Below, one piece after another: positions 43,303-52,872 of a stretch of DNA of 64,000 nucleotides. Location of the stretch: NCBI GenBank assembly GCA_002407855.1, contig DHPF01000003.1, forward strand, positions 57,372 to 121,371, given 5' to 3'. The DNA is from Bacteroidales bacterium UBA5371. Lineage in GTDB: Bacteria; Bacteroidota; Bacteroidia; Bacteroidales; P3. The translations under genes were made by a program, and so were the position numbers. Numbering within the stretch: the stretch's first letter is position 1; every line of letters begins with the position of its first letter. The notes beneath the pieces are model-generated. The model ran no database searches. It was not told the origin of the DNA and saw only the letters and a list, made by a program, of their open reading frames with translations.

Positions 43303-45747
43303 ATGAAAAGACATACATATATATATTTAACTGCAATATTTTTAATTCTTTTTTCTACCGGTTTAGAGGCTCAAACTAAGAGGGCACTCATAAAAGGTAA
43401 GATAACCGATGAGAAAAATGTGGGCTTAGAATTGGTGAACGTAGGGATTATTAATACTAAGATTCCCATTGGCTCAACCACCAATCAAAAGGGCGAGTTT
43501 TCTTTTTCTGTTCCTGCCAACCAAGACCTTGAATTAGCAATATCGTATATAGGATATGCAACCAAGCTCTACAAGCTACGCTTAAAGCCCAATGAAGTAA
43601 AGGTTATTAATTTCTCACTTATTCGTTCCAATACCACACTCAAAGAGATAGAAATTAGGGAAGATAATACTCGTCAGGAGGGTATAACACGCATAAAGAC
43701 TGATTGGGCAAAGAATGTTGTTGGGCCAACCTCTGGCATTGAGGGCTTAATAAAGACCTTTGAGGGCGTGAGTTCCAATAATGAGCTTTCTTCACAATAC
43801 TCTGTTCGTGGTGGTAACTACGATGAAAACTTAGTATATGTGAATGATATTGAGATATTCCGTCCTTTCCTTATTCGTAGTGGACAGCAAGAGGGTTTAA
43901 GCTTTGTAAACTCCGATATGGTTGGAGATATACTCTTTTCGTCGGGAGGTTTCGATTCTAAGTATGGCGACAAGCTATCCTCGGTTTTAGACATAAAATA
44001 CAAGAAACCACAAGAATTTTCAGCAAAGGCAACAATCTCACTCTTGGGTGGTAGTGCTCACGTTGAGGGTTTAATTGGTTCAAGAATGACCTATCAATTA
44101 GGTTTTAGAAACAAAACAAATAAATACATACTTGGTTCCTTAGACACCGAAGGGAGTTACTATCCTGTCTTCAACGACCTGCAAGCCTATCTGACCTACG
44201 ACCTCAACGAAAAGACAGAGTTAGCTTTCTTAGGTAATTTAGCCGACAATAAATACCAGTTTATTCCCAGAACAAGAGAAACAACCTTTGGGAATATATT
44301 TAATACCTATAAGCTCAAAATATACTTTGATGGGCAGGAGTTAGATAGGTTTTCCTCAGCCTTTGGAGCCTTTATGCTAACACATAACCCAAGTAAAAAG
44401 CTTCAACTCAAATTCATTACCTCTGCCTTTGGAACCGATGAGAAAGAGAACTACGACATTCAAGGACAATACTGGCTCTACGAAACAGGAATGGGAGCCA
44501 CCGAAGAAGACACAGTAGCTTTCGATAGAGGTATTGGAACTTATATTGAACATGCAAGAAATCGTTTGGTTGCCAACATATACAATATAGAAAATAAGGG
44601 GCTTTTGTCATTAGATAATGGTTCTTTTGTGTGGGGTGCGAAGTATCAGTATGAAATCATTCAAGACAAAATGAACGAATGGAAGATGATAGATTCCGCA
44701 GGTACCACTCTTGGCACCATACCAGATATCCCTGGGCAAATAAACCCTCAGAACCCTCCTTTGCTTTCCAATATCTATAAGTCAAAAAATCTTATCTCTT
44801 CTTCAAGGCTTTCGGCTTATGTGCAAAGGCAGTGGAACATTGAAAAAGAGATAGGGGCTTGGTATGTTAATGTGGGAGCAAGAGGGCAGTATTGGACATT
44901 TAATAACGAGGTGCTTTTCTCTCCAAGAGCGTCAGTATCCTTAAAACCTCATTGGCAACAAGACTGGCTCTTCCGTTTTGCTACAGGAATTTATTCTCAA
45001 TCACCATTTTTTAGGGAGTATAGGGATTATCAAGGCAACCTTAACCATAATATATTATCGCAAAAGTCATTGCATTTTGTGCTCTCATCCGACTATAATT
45101 TTAAGATGTTTTCACGTCCCTTTAAGTTTCTGGCAGCAACCTATTATAAATATCTATGGGATTTAATCCCTTACTCCATTGATAATGTCCGCATACGCTA
45201 TTCAGCACAAAATAATGCCGTTGGTTATGCCACAGGATTAGATTTGCGTTTGTTTGGGGAGTTTATCGAGGGCATAGACTCGTGGCTAACGATGTCCTTG
45301 ATGCAAACAAAAGAAGACATAAAGGATGATAATCACGGCTATATACTACGTCCAACCGACCAGCTCTTCAATATGAATATTAGTTTTCAAGACTATGTTC
45401 CTAAGATGCCATACCTTAGAGTTTATCTAAACTTCAATTTTGGAACGGGTTATCCTTATGGACCGCCAAATTCGGAACGTTGGCAACAAAACAAAAGACT
45501 GCCCTCCTATATGAGAGCAGATATTGCCTTCACATTTAGGATAAAGGACGAGAACACTAAATGGGCTCAAAAGAATTTTATGCGACACATTAAGAAGATT
45601 TGGTTTAATATTGAGTGGTTTAATATCTTTAACAAAAAGAACACAATATCTTATATGTGGGTTTCAGACTTTGACCACAGATATTACAGCGTACCCAACT
45701 ACCTAACCCCAAGCCAAATCAACGCCAAACTTACTTTTGAGTTTTAG
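43303..45747 (+). CDS. TonB-dependent receptor with carboxypeptidase-like N-domain
   Basis: The 814-residue outer-membrane receptor has a signal peptide (TYIYLTAIFLILFSTGLEAQ). A carboxypeptidase-D regulatory-like domain (~25-110: IKGKITDEKNVGLELVNVGI) precedes a plug domain (SSQYSVRGGNYDENLVYVND, FSSGGFDSKYGDKLSSVLDI). A long beta-barrel ends in Phe (INAKLTFEF). No SusD partner or other transport genes are adjacent, so the substrate cannot be inferred. The ATG at 43303 is preferred to an upstream in-frame TTG at 43261, because the signal peptide begins there. Confidence 0.9.
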   Translation: MKRHTYIYLTAIFLILFSTGLEAQTKRALIKGKITDEKNVGLELVNVGIINTKIPIGSTTNQKGEFSFSVPANQDLELAISYIGYATKLYKLRLKPNEVKVINFSLIRSNTTLKEIEIREDNTRQEGITRIKTDWAKNVVGPTSGIEGLIKTFEGVSSNNELSSQYSVRGGNYDENLVYVNDIEIFRPFLIRSGQQEGLSFVNSDMVGDILFSSGGFDSKYGDKLSSVLDIKYKKPQEFSAKATISLLGGSAHVEGLIGSRMTYQLGFRNKTNKYILGSLDTEGSYYPVFNDLQAYLTYDLNEKTELAFLGNLADNKYQFIPRTRETTFGNIFNTYKLKIYFDGQELDRFSSAFGAFMLTHNPSKKLQLKFITSAFGTDEKENYDIQGQYWLYETGMGATEEDTVAFDRGIGTYIEHARNRLVANIYNIENKGLLSLDNGSFVWGAKYQYEIIQDKMNEWKMIDSAGTTLGTIPDIPGQINPQNPPLLSNIYKSKNLISSSRLSAYVQRQWNIEKEIGAWYVNVGARGQYWTFNNEVLFSPRASVSLKPHWQQDWLFRFATGIYSQSPFFREYRDYQGNLNHNILSQKSLHFVLSSDYNFKMFSRPFKFLAATYYKYLWDLIPYSIDNVRIRYSAQNNAVGYATGLDLRLFGEFIEGIDSWLTMSLMQTKEDIKDDNHGYILRPTDQLFNMNISFQDYVPKMPYLRVYLNFNFGTGYPYGPPNSERWQQNKRLPSYMRADIAFTFRIKDENTKWAQKNFMRHIKKIWFNIEWFNIFNKKNTISYMWVSDFDHRYYSVPNYLTPSQINAKLTFEF

Positions 45748-45895
45748 AAAAGAAAAAAAGTTAATATAATACTTTAGATATAATAATAGATATAAAAACT
45801 CACATAGTTTTTGTGAAAATATCAAAGAAGTAACAACTCTTATCTTAATAATAAAATACTTACAATATTTACCTTTTTATAATCTAAAAATGTTA

Positions 45896-45903
45896 TATCT
45901 TTG
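45896..45903 (+). promoter_or_regulatory. -7 box for the restriction-modification pair
   Basis: TATCTTTG 22 bases before the methyltransferase ATG; no clear TTTG at -33. Confidence 0.4.
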
Positions 45904-45924
45904 TACTTTGACATATTTGAATAG

Positions 45925-47517
45925 ATGGCAAATAAGAAACAGGATAAAAATAAATTTGGACAGTATTTTACACCAAAAATCATAGCAAATTTTATGATTG
46001 ATTTGGCTGATGTGAAAGCAAACTCTAAAATTTTAGAGCCTGCGTGTGGCGAGGGTGTTTTCCTTGATTTATTTCAACAAAAAGGATTTGAAAATGTTAT
46101 AGGATATGAAATTGATACCGAGTTAGCAACTGCTTTTTCAAATGTTTTTTATGAGAGTTTTGTAAAGGCTAAAATAGAAGACAAATTTGACTTAATTATT
46201 GGAAACCCACCTTATATTCGTTGGAAAAATTTAGAAGAGAACCTAAAACAAGAACTTATTAATAATCCGCTTTGGAATCAATACTGCAATTCACTTTGTG
46301 ATTATTTATATATTTTTATCCTAAAATCAATAGAGCTTTTAAATGATAATGGACAACTAATTTTCATTTGCCCTGAATATTGGATGAATACAACTCACTC
46401 TCTTGCATTGCGTAATTATATGCTTGAAAATGGTTGTTTTGAAGAAATTTATCATTTTAACGAAACGCCTATCTTTGACAAAGTTACTGTTTCTATAATT
46501 ATTTTCAAATACATCAAAACTCAAAAAAAGAAAAAAGACATAAATGTTACAAAGTATTATGTTAATCAAAAACTGACTATTGAGACATTGGATAAACTCA
46601 AAAGAAGAGATGTTTTTACTGATGTAAAATATTTGAATGTTCCTCAATTTAAGGTAAATGAAAGGTGGATTTTAGAAACAGAAACAGTTCAAAATAAACT
46701 TCAATTATTTGAAGAAAAATGTCAAAAAAAACAAGAAAATAAAATATTGTACCTATTCAATGAAATAAATAAAAATGACTTTCATACTATCGGTGAGTTT
46801 TGTGATATTGGGAATGGATTGGTTAGTGGTTTAGATAAAGCATTTCAAGTAAATGGCGACTCATTGAACAAGACAGAAAAGCAAGCAATAATTAAAGTTG
46901 TAAAAGCAAAAAACTTAAATCCATTTTATCCAGATAATATTACGCCGTATATTTACATTCCGGAGGGTCTGAATGAAGAGGAGGTGAGAGAAAAATATCC
47001 TAATTTCTACGCCCACTTTCAGCTATTTAAAAATCAGTTGGAAAAACGATATCAATATAACAAAAAGATTAATATTTGGGAATGGGTGTTTATGAGAAAT
47101 TTTAATTTATTTAGTCGCAATGAAAAGCGAATCTTTGTTCCTTGTAAAGAGCGAATTTCTAATAAAAACTATTTTCGCTTTTCATTAATTGACCAGGGTA
47201 TTTACCCAACACAAGATGTTACAGCAATTTTCAAAAAACCAAAAACGAAAGAAAGTATAGAATATATTATGGCTTACTTAAATAGTCCGTTAGTTTTTGA
47301 GTGGTTGAAGTATAATGGCATTGTGAAGGGAAACATAGTTGAGTTTTCAGAAAAACCAATTTATAGCATTCCGTTTAAAGCGATAAATTGGGATTGTAGT
47401 CAAGAGGTTCATTTACACAATACAATTACAGATCTATCCAAACATTACATTAAAACTAAAAATACAAGTTATTTAAAAGAGATAAATAATTCAATAGATA
47501 AGTTAATAGCGATATAA
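45925..47517 (+). CDS. HincII-type N6-adenine DNA methyltransferase
   Basis: The 530-residue gamma-class adenine methyltransferase has the order motif X GQYFTPKIIANFMI, motif I LEPACGEGVFLDLF, motif IV NPPYIRW (catalytic NPPY, ~residue 92). A C-terminal target-recognition region of ~270 residues follows. Its partner gene begins 1 base after its stop and closely resembles HincII, so it probably methylates adenine in GTYRAC and protects the host. Size and order of the pair agree with HincII-like systems. It has a promoter-like box directly upstream. Confidence 0.88.
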   Translation: MANKKQDKNKFGQYFTPKIIANFMIDLADVKANSKILEPACGEGVFLDLFQQKGFENVIGYEIDTELATAFSNVFYESFVKAKIEDKFDLIIGNPPYIRWKNLEENLKQELINNPLWNQYCNSLCDYLYIFILKSIELLNDNGQLIFICPEYWMNTTHSLALRNYMLENGCFEEIYHFNETPIFDKVTVSIIIFKYIKTQKKKKDINVTKYYVNQKLTIETLDKLKRRDVFTDVKYLNVPQFKVNERWILETETVQNKLQLFEEKCQKKQENKILYLFNEINKNDFHTIGEFCDIGNGLVSGLDKAFQVNGDSLNKTEKQAIIKVVKAKNLNPFYPDNITPYIYIPEGLNEEEVREKYPNFYAHFQLFKNQLEKRYQYNKKINIWEWVFMRNFNLFSRNEKRIFVPCKERISNKNYFRFSLIDQGIYPTQDVTAIFKKPKTKESIEYIMAYLNSPLVFEWLKYNGIVKGNIVEFSEKPIYSIPFKAINWDCSQEVHLHNTITDLSKHYIKTKNTSYLKEINNSIDKLIAI

Positions 47518-47518
47518 A

Positions 47519-48286
47519 ATGATAGTAGATTACAACCAACTACGCAAAGCCCTAAAAGGGACTTCGGTTCAAAAACCATTGTCGGGAACGTTGTCCGGAC
47601 ACGCAGCAGGAGAACCTTTTGATAAATTCGTTTATACAAAAATCAAAGGACAATTTCCTAAAAATACATTTCGTCAGTATGAATACTTGAATGATTTGTT
47701 CAGTAAAAATCCTGATGTAATTGGTGTTGAAGCAAGACAAGTCCTTTTCAATTCACCAACAGTTATGTTTTTGTTAAGTAGAGGAAAAAATGCAACTGAC
47801 AAATGGAGTATTGAAAACCCTTTTGAAGAAAAGCAAAATGACACAGCAGATATTTTAGTCGTAAAAGATAAATTTTATGAGTTAATTGATATAAAGACCA
47901 GAAATATTTCAAAATCGGCACAACCTCCAAATATTATTTCCTCGTACAAATTGGCTCAACTTTGTGCTAAAATGATTGATAATAAAGAATTTGATAATTT
48001 CACTATCAACTATTTTGAAATTGATTGGGAGCTTGAGAAAGAAAAACTGATTTGTAAGGATACTCACTTTGCTTGTTTGTTCAATAGTAACCCAACAGAT
48101 TTGTACATTAATTGGGCAGCCTCAATGCAAATTCAATTTCACGTATGCGATTTAGAACAAAATTTCAAAGGGACTCGCAAGCAATGGACAAAACTTTACT
48201 TGAAGCATTTTGTAGCACAGGCAAATAAACGAGCCGATGATATGATTACAAAGTTTGTTAAACCTTTTGAGAAATATATAGATTAA
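47519..48286 (+). CDS. HincII-like type II restriction endonuclease
   Basis: The 255-residue protein is strikingly like HincII (recognition GTYRAC, blunt cut): KPLSGTLSGHAAGEPFDKFV, then QYEYLNDLFSKNP, SPTVMFLLSRGK and INWAASMQIQFHV match remembered HincII sequence. The catalytic set Asp114/Asp127/Lys129 of HincII corresponds to Asp111, Asp124 and Lys126 here, in NDTADILVVKDKFYELIDIK. The active site is intact, so an active enzyme with the same or very similar specificity is expected. It was probably acquired as a unit with the methyltransferase. Confidence 0.9.
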   Translation: MIVDYNQLRKALKGTSVQKPLSGTLSGHAAGEPFDKFVYTKIKGQFPKNTFRQYEYLNDLFSKNPDVIGVEARQVLFNSPTVMFLLSRGKNATDKWSIENPFEEKQNDTADILVVKDKFYELIDIKTRNISKSAQPPNIISSYKLAQLCAKMIDNKEFDNFTINYFEIDWELEKEKLICKDTHFACLFNSNPTDLYINWAASMQIQFHVCDLEQNFKGTRKQWTKLYLKHFVAQANKRADDMITKFVKPFEKYID

Positions 48287-48490
48287 GCAATACTTCTTAT
48301 TCTGTTAATACTATAAAGAATAAATAGAAGCTTTGCTCTTAAAAGAAACCCCTCACGAGGAGAATTTAATTTGAGTGTTTTTAAATTTAACCTGATTTAT
48401 TTTTAATGGAACTTAAATCAAAACAAGTTCCATTTAAATAATTCTAAAGTTCCACTTAAATGATAAAATGTGAGAAGATTTTTCATACAA

Positions 48491-48525
48491 TTTGTAGTAA
48501 TTTTAATTTTAATTTTGTTTCTTTG
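48491..48525 (+). promoter_or_regulatory. Promoter of the paralogous secreted pair
   Basis: TTTG (48491-48494), 23 bases, TTTCTTTG (48518-48525), one mismatch to TAnnTTTG. Confidence 0.4.
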
Positions 48526-48558
48526 CATTAGTGTTTTGTCTTATTAAATTCTTAGGAT

Positions 48559-50043
48559 ATGAGGAAGATTACTATCTTTATCCTTTTATTAATATGTTGT
48601 TTTGCTACTTTTTCACAGAAGGTAACAATAAAAGGTAATGTTATTGCAGCCGATAGCTTAGCAATTGACAATGTAAATATATCCATCACAAAAACAAAAC
48701 AAGGAGTTTCAACCAATAAAGAAGGAAATTTTATTATTGAAAATGTAACTCTACCTTGTGTTCTAAGCATTTCGCATATTGCTTATCTTTCAAAAGAAAT
48801 TTCTTTAACTAAGAAAGATATTACCAAAAGAAACACAATTGAGTTAAGTATCTCTCTTTCTGATAAGACTACTCCTATTTCTGAAATTATTATTAGAACT
48901 AAGCCTTATTACAGGTTAGAAAGATTGGTCTATGATTTTGAAATAGATGATAACTACTTATATATTATTTCTAATAAGAATGATAGAAAACATCTTTCAG
49001 TTTATACCTTTGAAGATTTTAGAAAAAGAACCCAAGAAATACCTAAGGAATGTAATGAGGTTAGTTACGATTGTCAGAACAAATTAAGAGTAAAGAAAGA
49101 AGGCAAAGAAGACTATTGGAGGATTTCAAGCTCTGATACTTCTTTAAGATATTATATATATGATTCAGTTCTAAATGGCATTGGTTATATTATTGCAAAT
49201 CCAAAGAATTATGTAGAAAACAAATATGACATGTTCTTTAAATGGTATTTTGATTTTAAAAACCCAGAAACACTGCCACCAATTCTTTCTAATGTTGGTG
49301 TTAATTATAGCGGCTCATTAACAAATGGAGTTTATGTTTCTTATGATAAAGCTTGGTGGGGAAAACATAAACAGTTATTTCGTATTTATGAAGAGAATGG
49401 AAAGCTAAAATATAAAATGGTTTATTATGCCTTTTATGATATTGACGACTGGTTATTCAGCACTATTAAGCCTCCATACAATAAATATAAATTTAATCAT
49501 AAAATAGACATATTGGGAATAGATAACTTCGCTTTAGATAGATTAATTTTAATAAAAAGATCAAATGATATATTAGAAGAGTATTTAACGAGATTAAAAC
49601 CTCCTCCAGATGTGGCAGGTATTCTTAATATTCATGTATTGTATTATACTCTAAAAATGAATATTCCTGTTTCCTTTATTACAACCAATAAACATCTTTA
49701 TATTTTTAATTTTGACAAGGGAGTTATGTACAAACTTGACCAAGATAACGTTCTTCTATCTACGATTTATATTGATACAATCTTTAAAGAAGACTTTAAT
49801 TATGCTGATATTATCTTTAATAAGGAGTATGATAAATGTTTCGTTCGTTATGATAAGTCTTCTAATACAACATTAAAAGAATTGGACTTAAATACTGGAA
49901 AATATATTAGAACAATTAAACTCCCTCAAAACAGAATTGAGAAGATTAGGATTGTTAAGGATTATATTTACTATACTGTTGCAGTGGAGGGAGCAAATGC
50001 AATGGAAAGACAACTATATAAACAAAAGATTGATAATAAATGA
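48559..50043 (+). CDS. Secreted protein with carboxypeptidase-like regulatory domain (paralogue 1)
   Basis: The 494-residue protein has a signal peptide (ITIFILLLICCFATFSQ). A ~90-residue carboxypeptidase-D regulatory-like beta domain (VTIKGNVIAADSLAIDNVNI, GVSTNKEGNFII) precedes a large body starting YYRLERLVYDFEIDDNYLYI. The body contains strand-turn units reminiscent of a propeller (for example KELDLNTGKYIRTIKLP near the end). There is no TonB plug or barrel, so it is not a transporter. Function is unknown. Its stop overlaps the start of a paralogue by 4 bases. Confidence 0.65.
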   Translation: MRKITIFILLLICCFATFSQKVTIKGNVIAADSLAIDNVNISITKTKQGVSTNKEGNFIIENVTLPCVLSISHIAYLSKEISLTKKDITKRNTIELSISLSDKTTPISEIIIRTKPYYRLERLVYDFEIDDNYLYIISNKNDRKHLSVYTFEDFRKRTQEIPKECNEVSYDCQNKLRVKKEGKEDYWRISSSDTSLRYYIYDSVLNGIGYIIANPKNYVENKYDMFFKWYFDFKNPETLPPILSNVGVNYSGSLTNGVYVSYDKAWWGKHKQLFRIYEENGKLKYKMVYYAFYDIDDWLFSTIKPPYNKYKFNHKIDILGIDNFALDRLILIKRSNDILEEYLTRLKPPPDVAGILNIHVLYYTLKMNIPVSFITTNKHLYIFNFDKGVMYKLDQDNVLLSTIYIDTIFKEDFNYADIIFNKEYDKCFVRYDKSSNTTLKELDLNTGKYIRTIKLPQNRIEKIRIVKDYIYYTVAVEGANAMERQLYKQKIDNK

Positions 50044-51461
50044 GAAATAAGGCTTTAATATTTTTAGGTTTTATTATATTTTCATCTTTTGGTTTTTCAC
50101 AAGAAGTAATTATTAGAGGAACTATTCGCTCTTCAAAAGATGGTTTGCCAATAGACAATGTTAATATATCAATAAAAGGAACTAATAATGGGACTTCGTC
50201 AGATAAAGATGGAGAATTTACACTTAAAAACATTCATTTGCCTGCTATTTTAAGGATATCTCATCTTGCTTTCTTTTCAAAAGATGTTGCTCTTTCAAAG
50301 GATGATGTGAAAAAGGGAAATACTATTGTTTTAGATATTCTTCTTTCAGAAAAAATAACTAATTTAGCAGAAGTAATAATATCAGAAAAGCCACCTGTTT
50401 ATCAGTTGGAAAGGTTAATATACGACTTTGAAATAGACGACACTAATCTCTTTATAATTCGTAATAGTAAAGATAAAAAGCTACTACAAGTTTATTCTTT
50501 TAATAATTATCTCCGTTATCAAAAATTTATTCCCAAAGAGTGTAATGTCGTTGAATATGACTACTCAAATAATGTTGTGGTTCGAAAAAAGAAAGAAGCA
50601 AAATATTATCAAGTCTCAATAAAAGATAATCAAGAAATAATTTTACTAAATCAAGAGTTAGATGTTGTTCAAAGAGGAATAGATAAAATTGTTACTAATA
50701 AGAAAAACTACTACGGCATAATACCAAGTTTTCATGATGTTGATATCAGACATCTTGATGAGTTTCAAATATTGAATACCACCTTAGGAAATCGTTTCTT
50801 TTCATTGCTTAGCAATAATAAAAAATCGTTATTCTTATATATGATTCACAAATTAGATAATTCGCTAAAATATACCTGCATTTACTATACAACATATAGT
50901 TGTGGTGATTGGCTTTTAGATAAAGAGGATGAGTTGATTGATGTGCTTGGTAAATTAAACGCAAGAATTAAATTTGTTTATATTCCTTCCAAATTGGCAT
51001 ATAATTTAAAGAGTCTGAATAACATAAGAACTAATTTCAGGAATAACACACAGAATGGATTATTTCTGAGTAGGCAAAGAATACCTGTGTTTGTTCAAAC
51101 AAAAGATACTAATGTTTTAATACTGAATTTAGAACTTAAAACATTGTATATTTTAAACTCAAAGGGTAAATTAATTAATCAAAAGGAGTTGGATTATGAA
51201 TTTAAAGATAAGGAATTAGAGAGGATTGATGATGTTATTTTCAATCAAGATAAAACTAAATGTTATGTTGTTTTTCATAGTCCTTACACAACAAAATTAC
51301 AAGAGATTGATTTGGAAACAGGAAAGAGTGTAAAGACCATATCTTTACGAACACATTTCATAGAAAAAATAAGAATTGTAGGGGATTATATCTACTATAC
51401 CGCAAGAGCCAACACTACCAATGGTTTTGAAAGATGTTTATATAAAGAAGTCATAAATTAA
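50040..51461 (+). CDS. Secreted protein with carboxypeptidase-like regulatory domain (paralogue 2)
   Basis: The 473-residue protein has the same plan as the gene before it: signal peptide (ALIFLGFIIFSSFGFSQ), regulatory-like domain (VIIRGTIRSSKDGLPIDNVN, GTSSDKDGEFTL) and body starting YQLERLIYDFEIDDTNLFII. It ends with a matching LQEIDLETGKSVKTISLR unit. The two share perhaps a third of residues by eye and clearly arose by duplication. The ATGA overlap implies coupled translation, hence a possible paired function. Confidence 0.65.
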   Translation: MRNKALIFLGFIIFSSFGFSQEVIIRGTIRSSKDGLPIDNVNISIKGTNNGTSSDKDGEFTLKNIHLPAILRISHLAFFSKDVALSKDDVKKGNTIVLDILLSEKITNLAEVIISEKPPVYQLERLIYDFEIDDTNLFIIRNSKDKKLLQVYSFNNYLRYQKFIPKECNVVEYDYSNNVVVRKKKEAKYYQVSIKDNQEIILLNQELDVVQRGIDKIVTNKKNYYGIIPSFHDVDIRHLDEFQILNTTLGNRFFSLLSNNKKSLFLYMIHKLDNSLKYTCIYYTTYSCGDWLLDKEDELIDVLGKLNARIKFVYIPSKLAYNLKSLNNIRTNFRNNTQNGLFLSRQRIPVFVQTKDTNVLILNLELKTLYILNSKGKLINQKELDYEFKDKELERIDDVIFNQDKTKCYVVFHSPYTTKLQEIDLETGKSVKTISLRTHFIEKIRIVGDYIYYTARANTTNGFERCLYKEVIN

Positions 51462-51565
51462 TAAATCATTTAGCATTATATTTTTCTTCTGCTTCATTAT
51501 ATCGTTTTTGAGTTTTTTTCTTTACTTTTGCATACTTATCTATTCTTTGATTATGGTATTTATTT

Positions 51566-52843
51566 ATGAATAATAGTTTGAATTTTACTCTTCCTTCCTT
51601 AGAGGCTAAGCAATATGTTTTGGATAATGGCTTAAAGGTCTATGCTTTTGAAAATAACGATATGGGCGTTATTAGAATGGAGTTCTTTTTCCCCATTGCA
51701 GGAACTGCCAGCCAAAACAAAATATACTCTTCTCTTCTTACTAATAATCTTATCTCGGAAGGCTCCAAAAAACATTCTGCCATAGAAATTGCCAATCATA
51801 TTGACTATTATGGTGCTTTTATTGAAAAAACTCTTGATAAGGAAACAGCTTCTGTTTGTTTTTATTTCTTGCCAAAGTATCAAGATGTTTTAATGCCTTG
51901 CTTTGAAGAAATTATAAAGGAACCTATCTTTTATCAATCTGAAATGGATATCTATATTTCCAAACTCCGTCAGCAGTATTTGGTCAATAATCAAAAGACA
52001 GACTATATTTCAAGAGTGGCTTTCAATGAGGCTATTTTTGGAGCCAAGCATCCCTTTGGAGTAATTGGTTCTTGGGAAGATTTTGACTTAATTCAAAGAG
52101 AGGATGTAATTGATTTCTACAATAATTTCTATTCCTTAAATGGAGCTTCAATTATTTTGGCAGGCAATATTAACAAAGGCTTTATTTCATTGTTAAATAA
52201 GAGTTTTGGGAATGAAGATTTACAGGTTAAGAACACTCCTGCCATAAAACCCATTCCAACCAATATAGATACTCAGCCCATAAAAAAGACTATTCACCTT
52301 GCTCAATCTGTTCAGGCTTCTATTCGCATTGGAAATATAAGTATTTCATCAAATAACGATGATTTTATGTCGTTGAGTGTTTTGAATTGTCTGCTTGGAG
52401 GTTATTTTGGTTCTCGTTTGATGTCAAACATACGCCAAGACAAAGGCTATACTTATGGCATAGGGTCTGCTTTGTATTCGTATAGAGATGTTGGGGCGTT
52501 TTATATTGTAGCCGATGTAAAGGCAGAATATTGTCAGAATGCAATTGATGAGGTGTATAAAGAAATAGAAACCCTACACACTCAAAGGGTGGGGGATAAG
52601 GAATTGGAAAGAGTGAAGAGTTATATGAGGGGTGATTTGCTAAGAAGTTTAGACGGGAGTTTTGAACTTGCTAATAACTTCCGTCCTTTGCTCAAATATG
52701 AATTACCAACAGATTATTATAATAAATTCTTAGAAACTATTAACTATATAAGTCCAGAGGATTTAATTATGCTGTCAAATAAGTATTTAAAGATAGAAAA
52801 AATGACAGAGATAAGGGTTGGAAATGAAACAATAATCACATAA
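51566..52843 (+). CDS. M16-family peptidase homologue lacking the zinc motif
   Basis: The 425-residue insulinase-like (M16) fold opens YVLDNGLKVYAFENNDMGVI. At the position where active members carry HxxEH it reads LLTNNLISEGSKKH, without the His pair. The second half has the usual QASIRIGNISIS and GGYFGSRLMSNIRQDKGYTY, the substrate-contacting R/Y region. It is therefore probably the non-catalytic partner of a two-subunit M16 enzyme. No catalytic partner lies next to it in the window. Confidence 0.82.
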   Translation: MNNSLNFTLPSLEAKQYVLDNGLKVYAFENNDMGVIRMEFFFPIAGTASQNKIYSSLLTNNLISEGSKKHSAIEIANHIDYYGAFIEKTLDKETASVCFYFLPKYQDVLMPCFEEIIKEPIFYQSEMDIYISKLRQQYLVNNQKTDYISRVAFNEAIFGAKHPFGVIGSWEDFDLIQREDVIDFYNNFYSLNGASIILAGNINKGFISLLNKSFGNEDLQVKNTPAIKPIPTNIDTQPIKKTIHLAQSVQASIRIGNISISSNNDDFMSLSVLNCLLGGYFGSRLMSNIRQDKGYTYGIGSALYSYRDVGAFYIVADVKAEYCQNAIDEVYKEIETLHTQRVGDKELERVKSYMRGDLLRSLDGSFELANNFRPLLKYELPTDYYNKFLETINYISPEDLIMLSNKYLKIEKMTEIRVGNETIIT

Positions 52844-52872
52844 TAGCGTTATAAAATAAATATATTAGGTTT

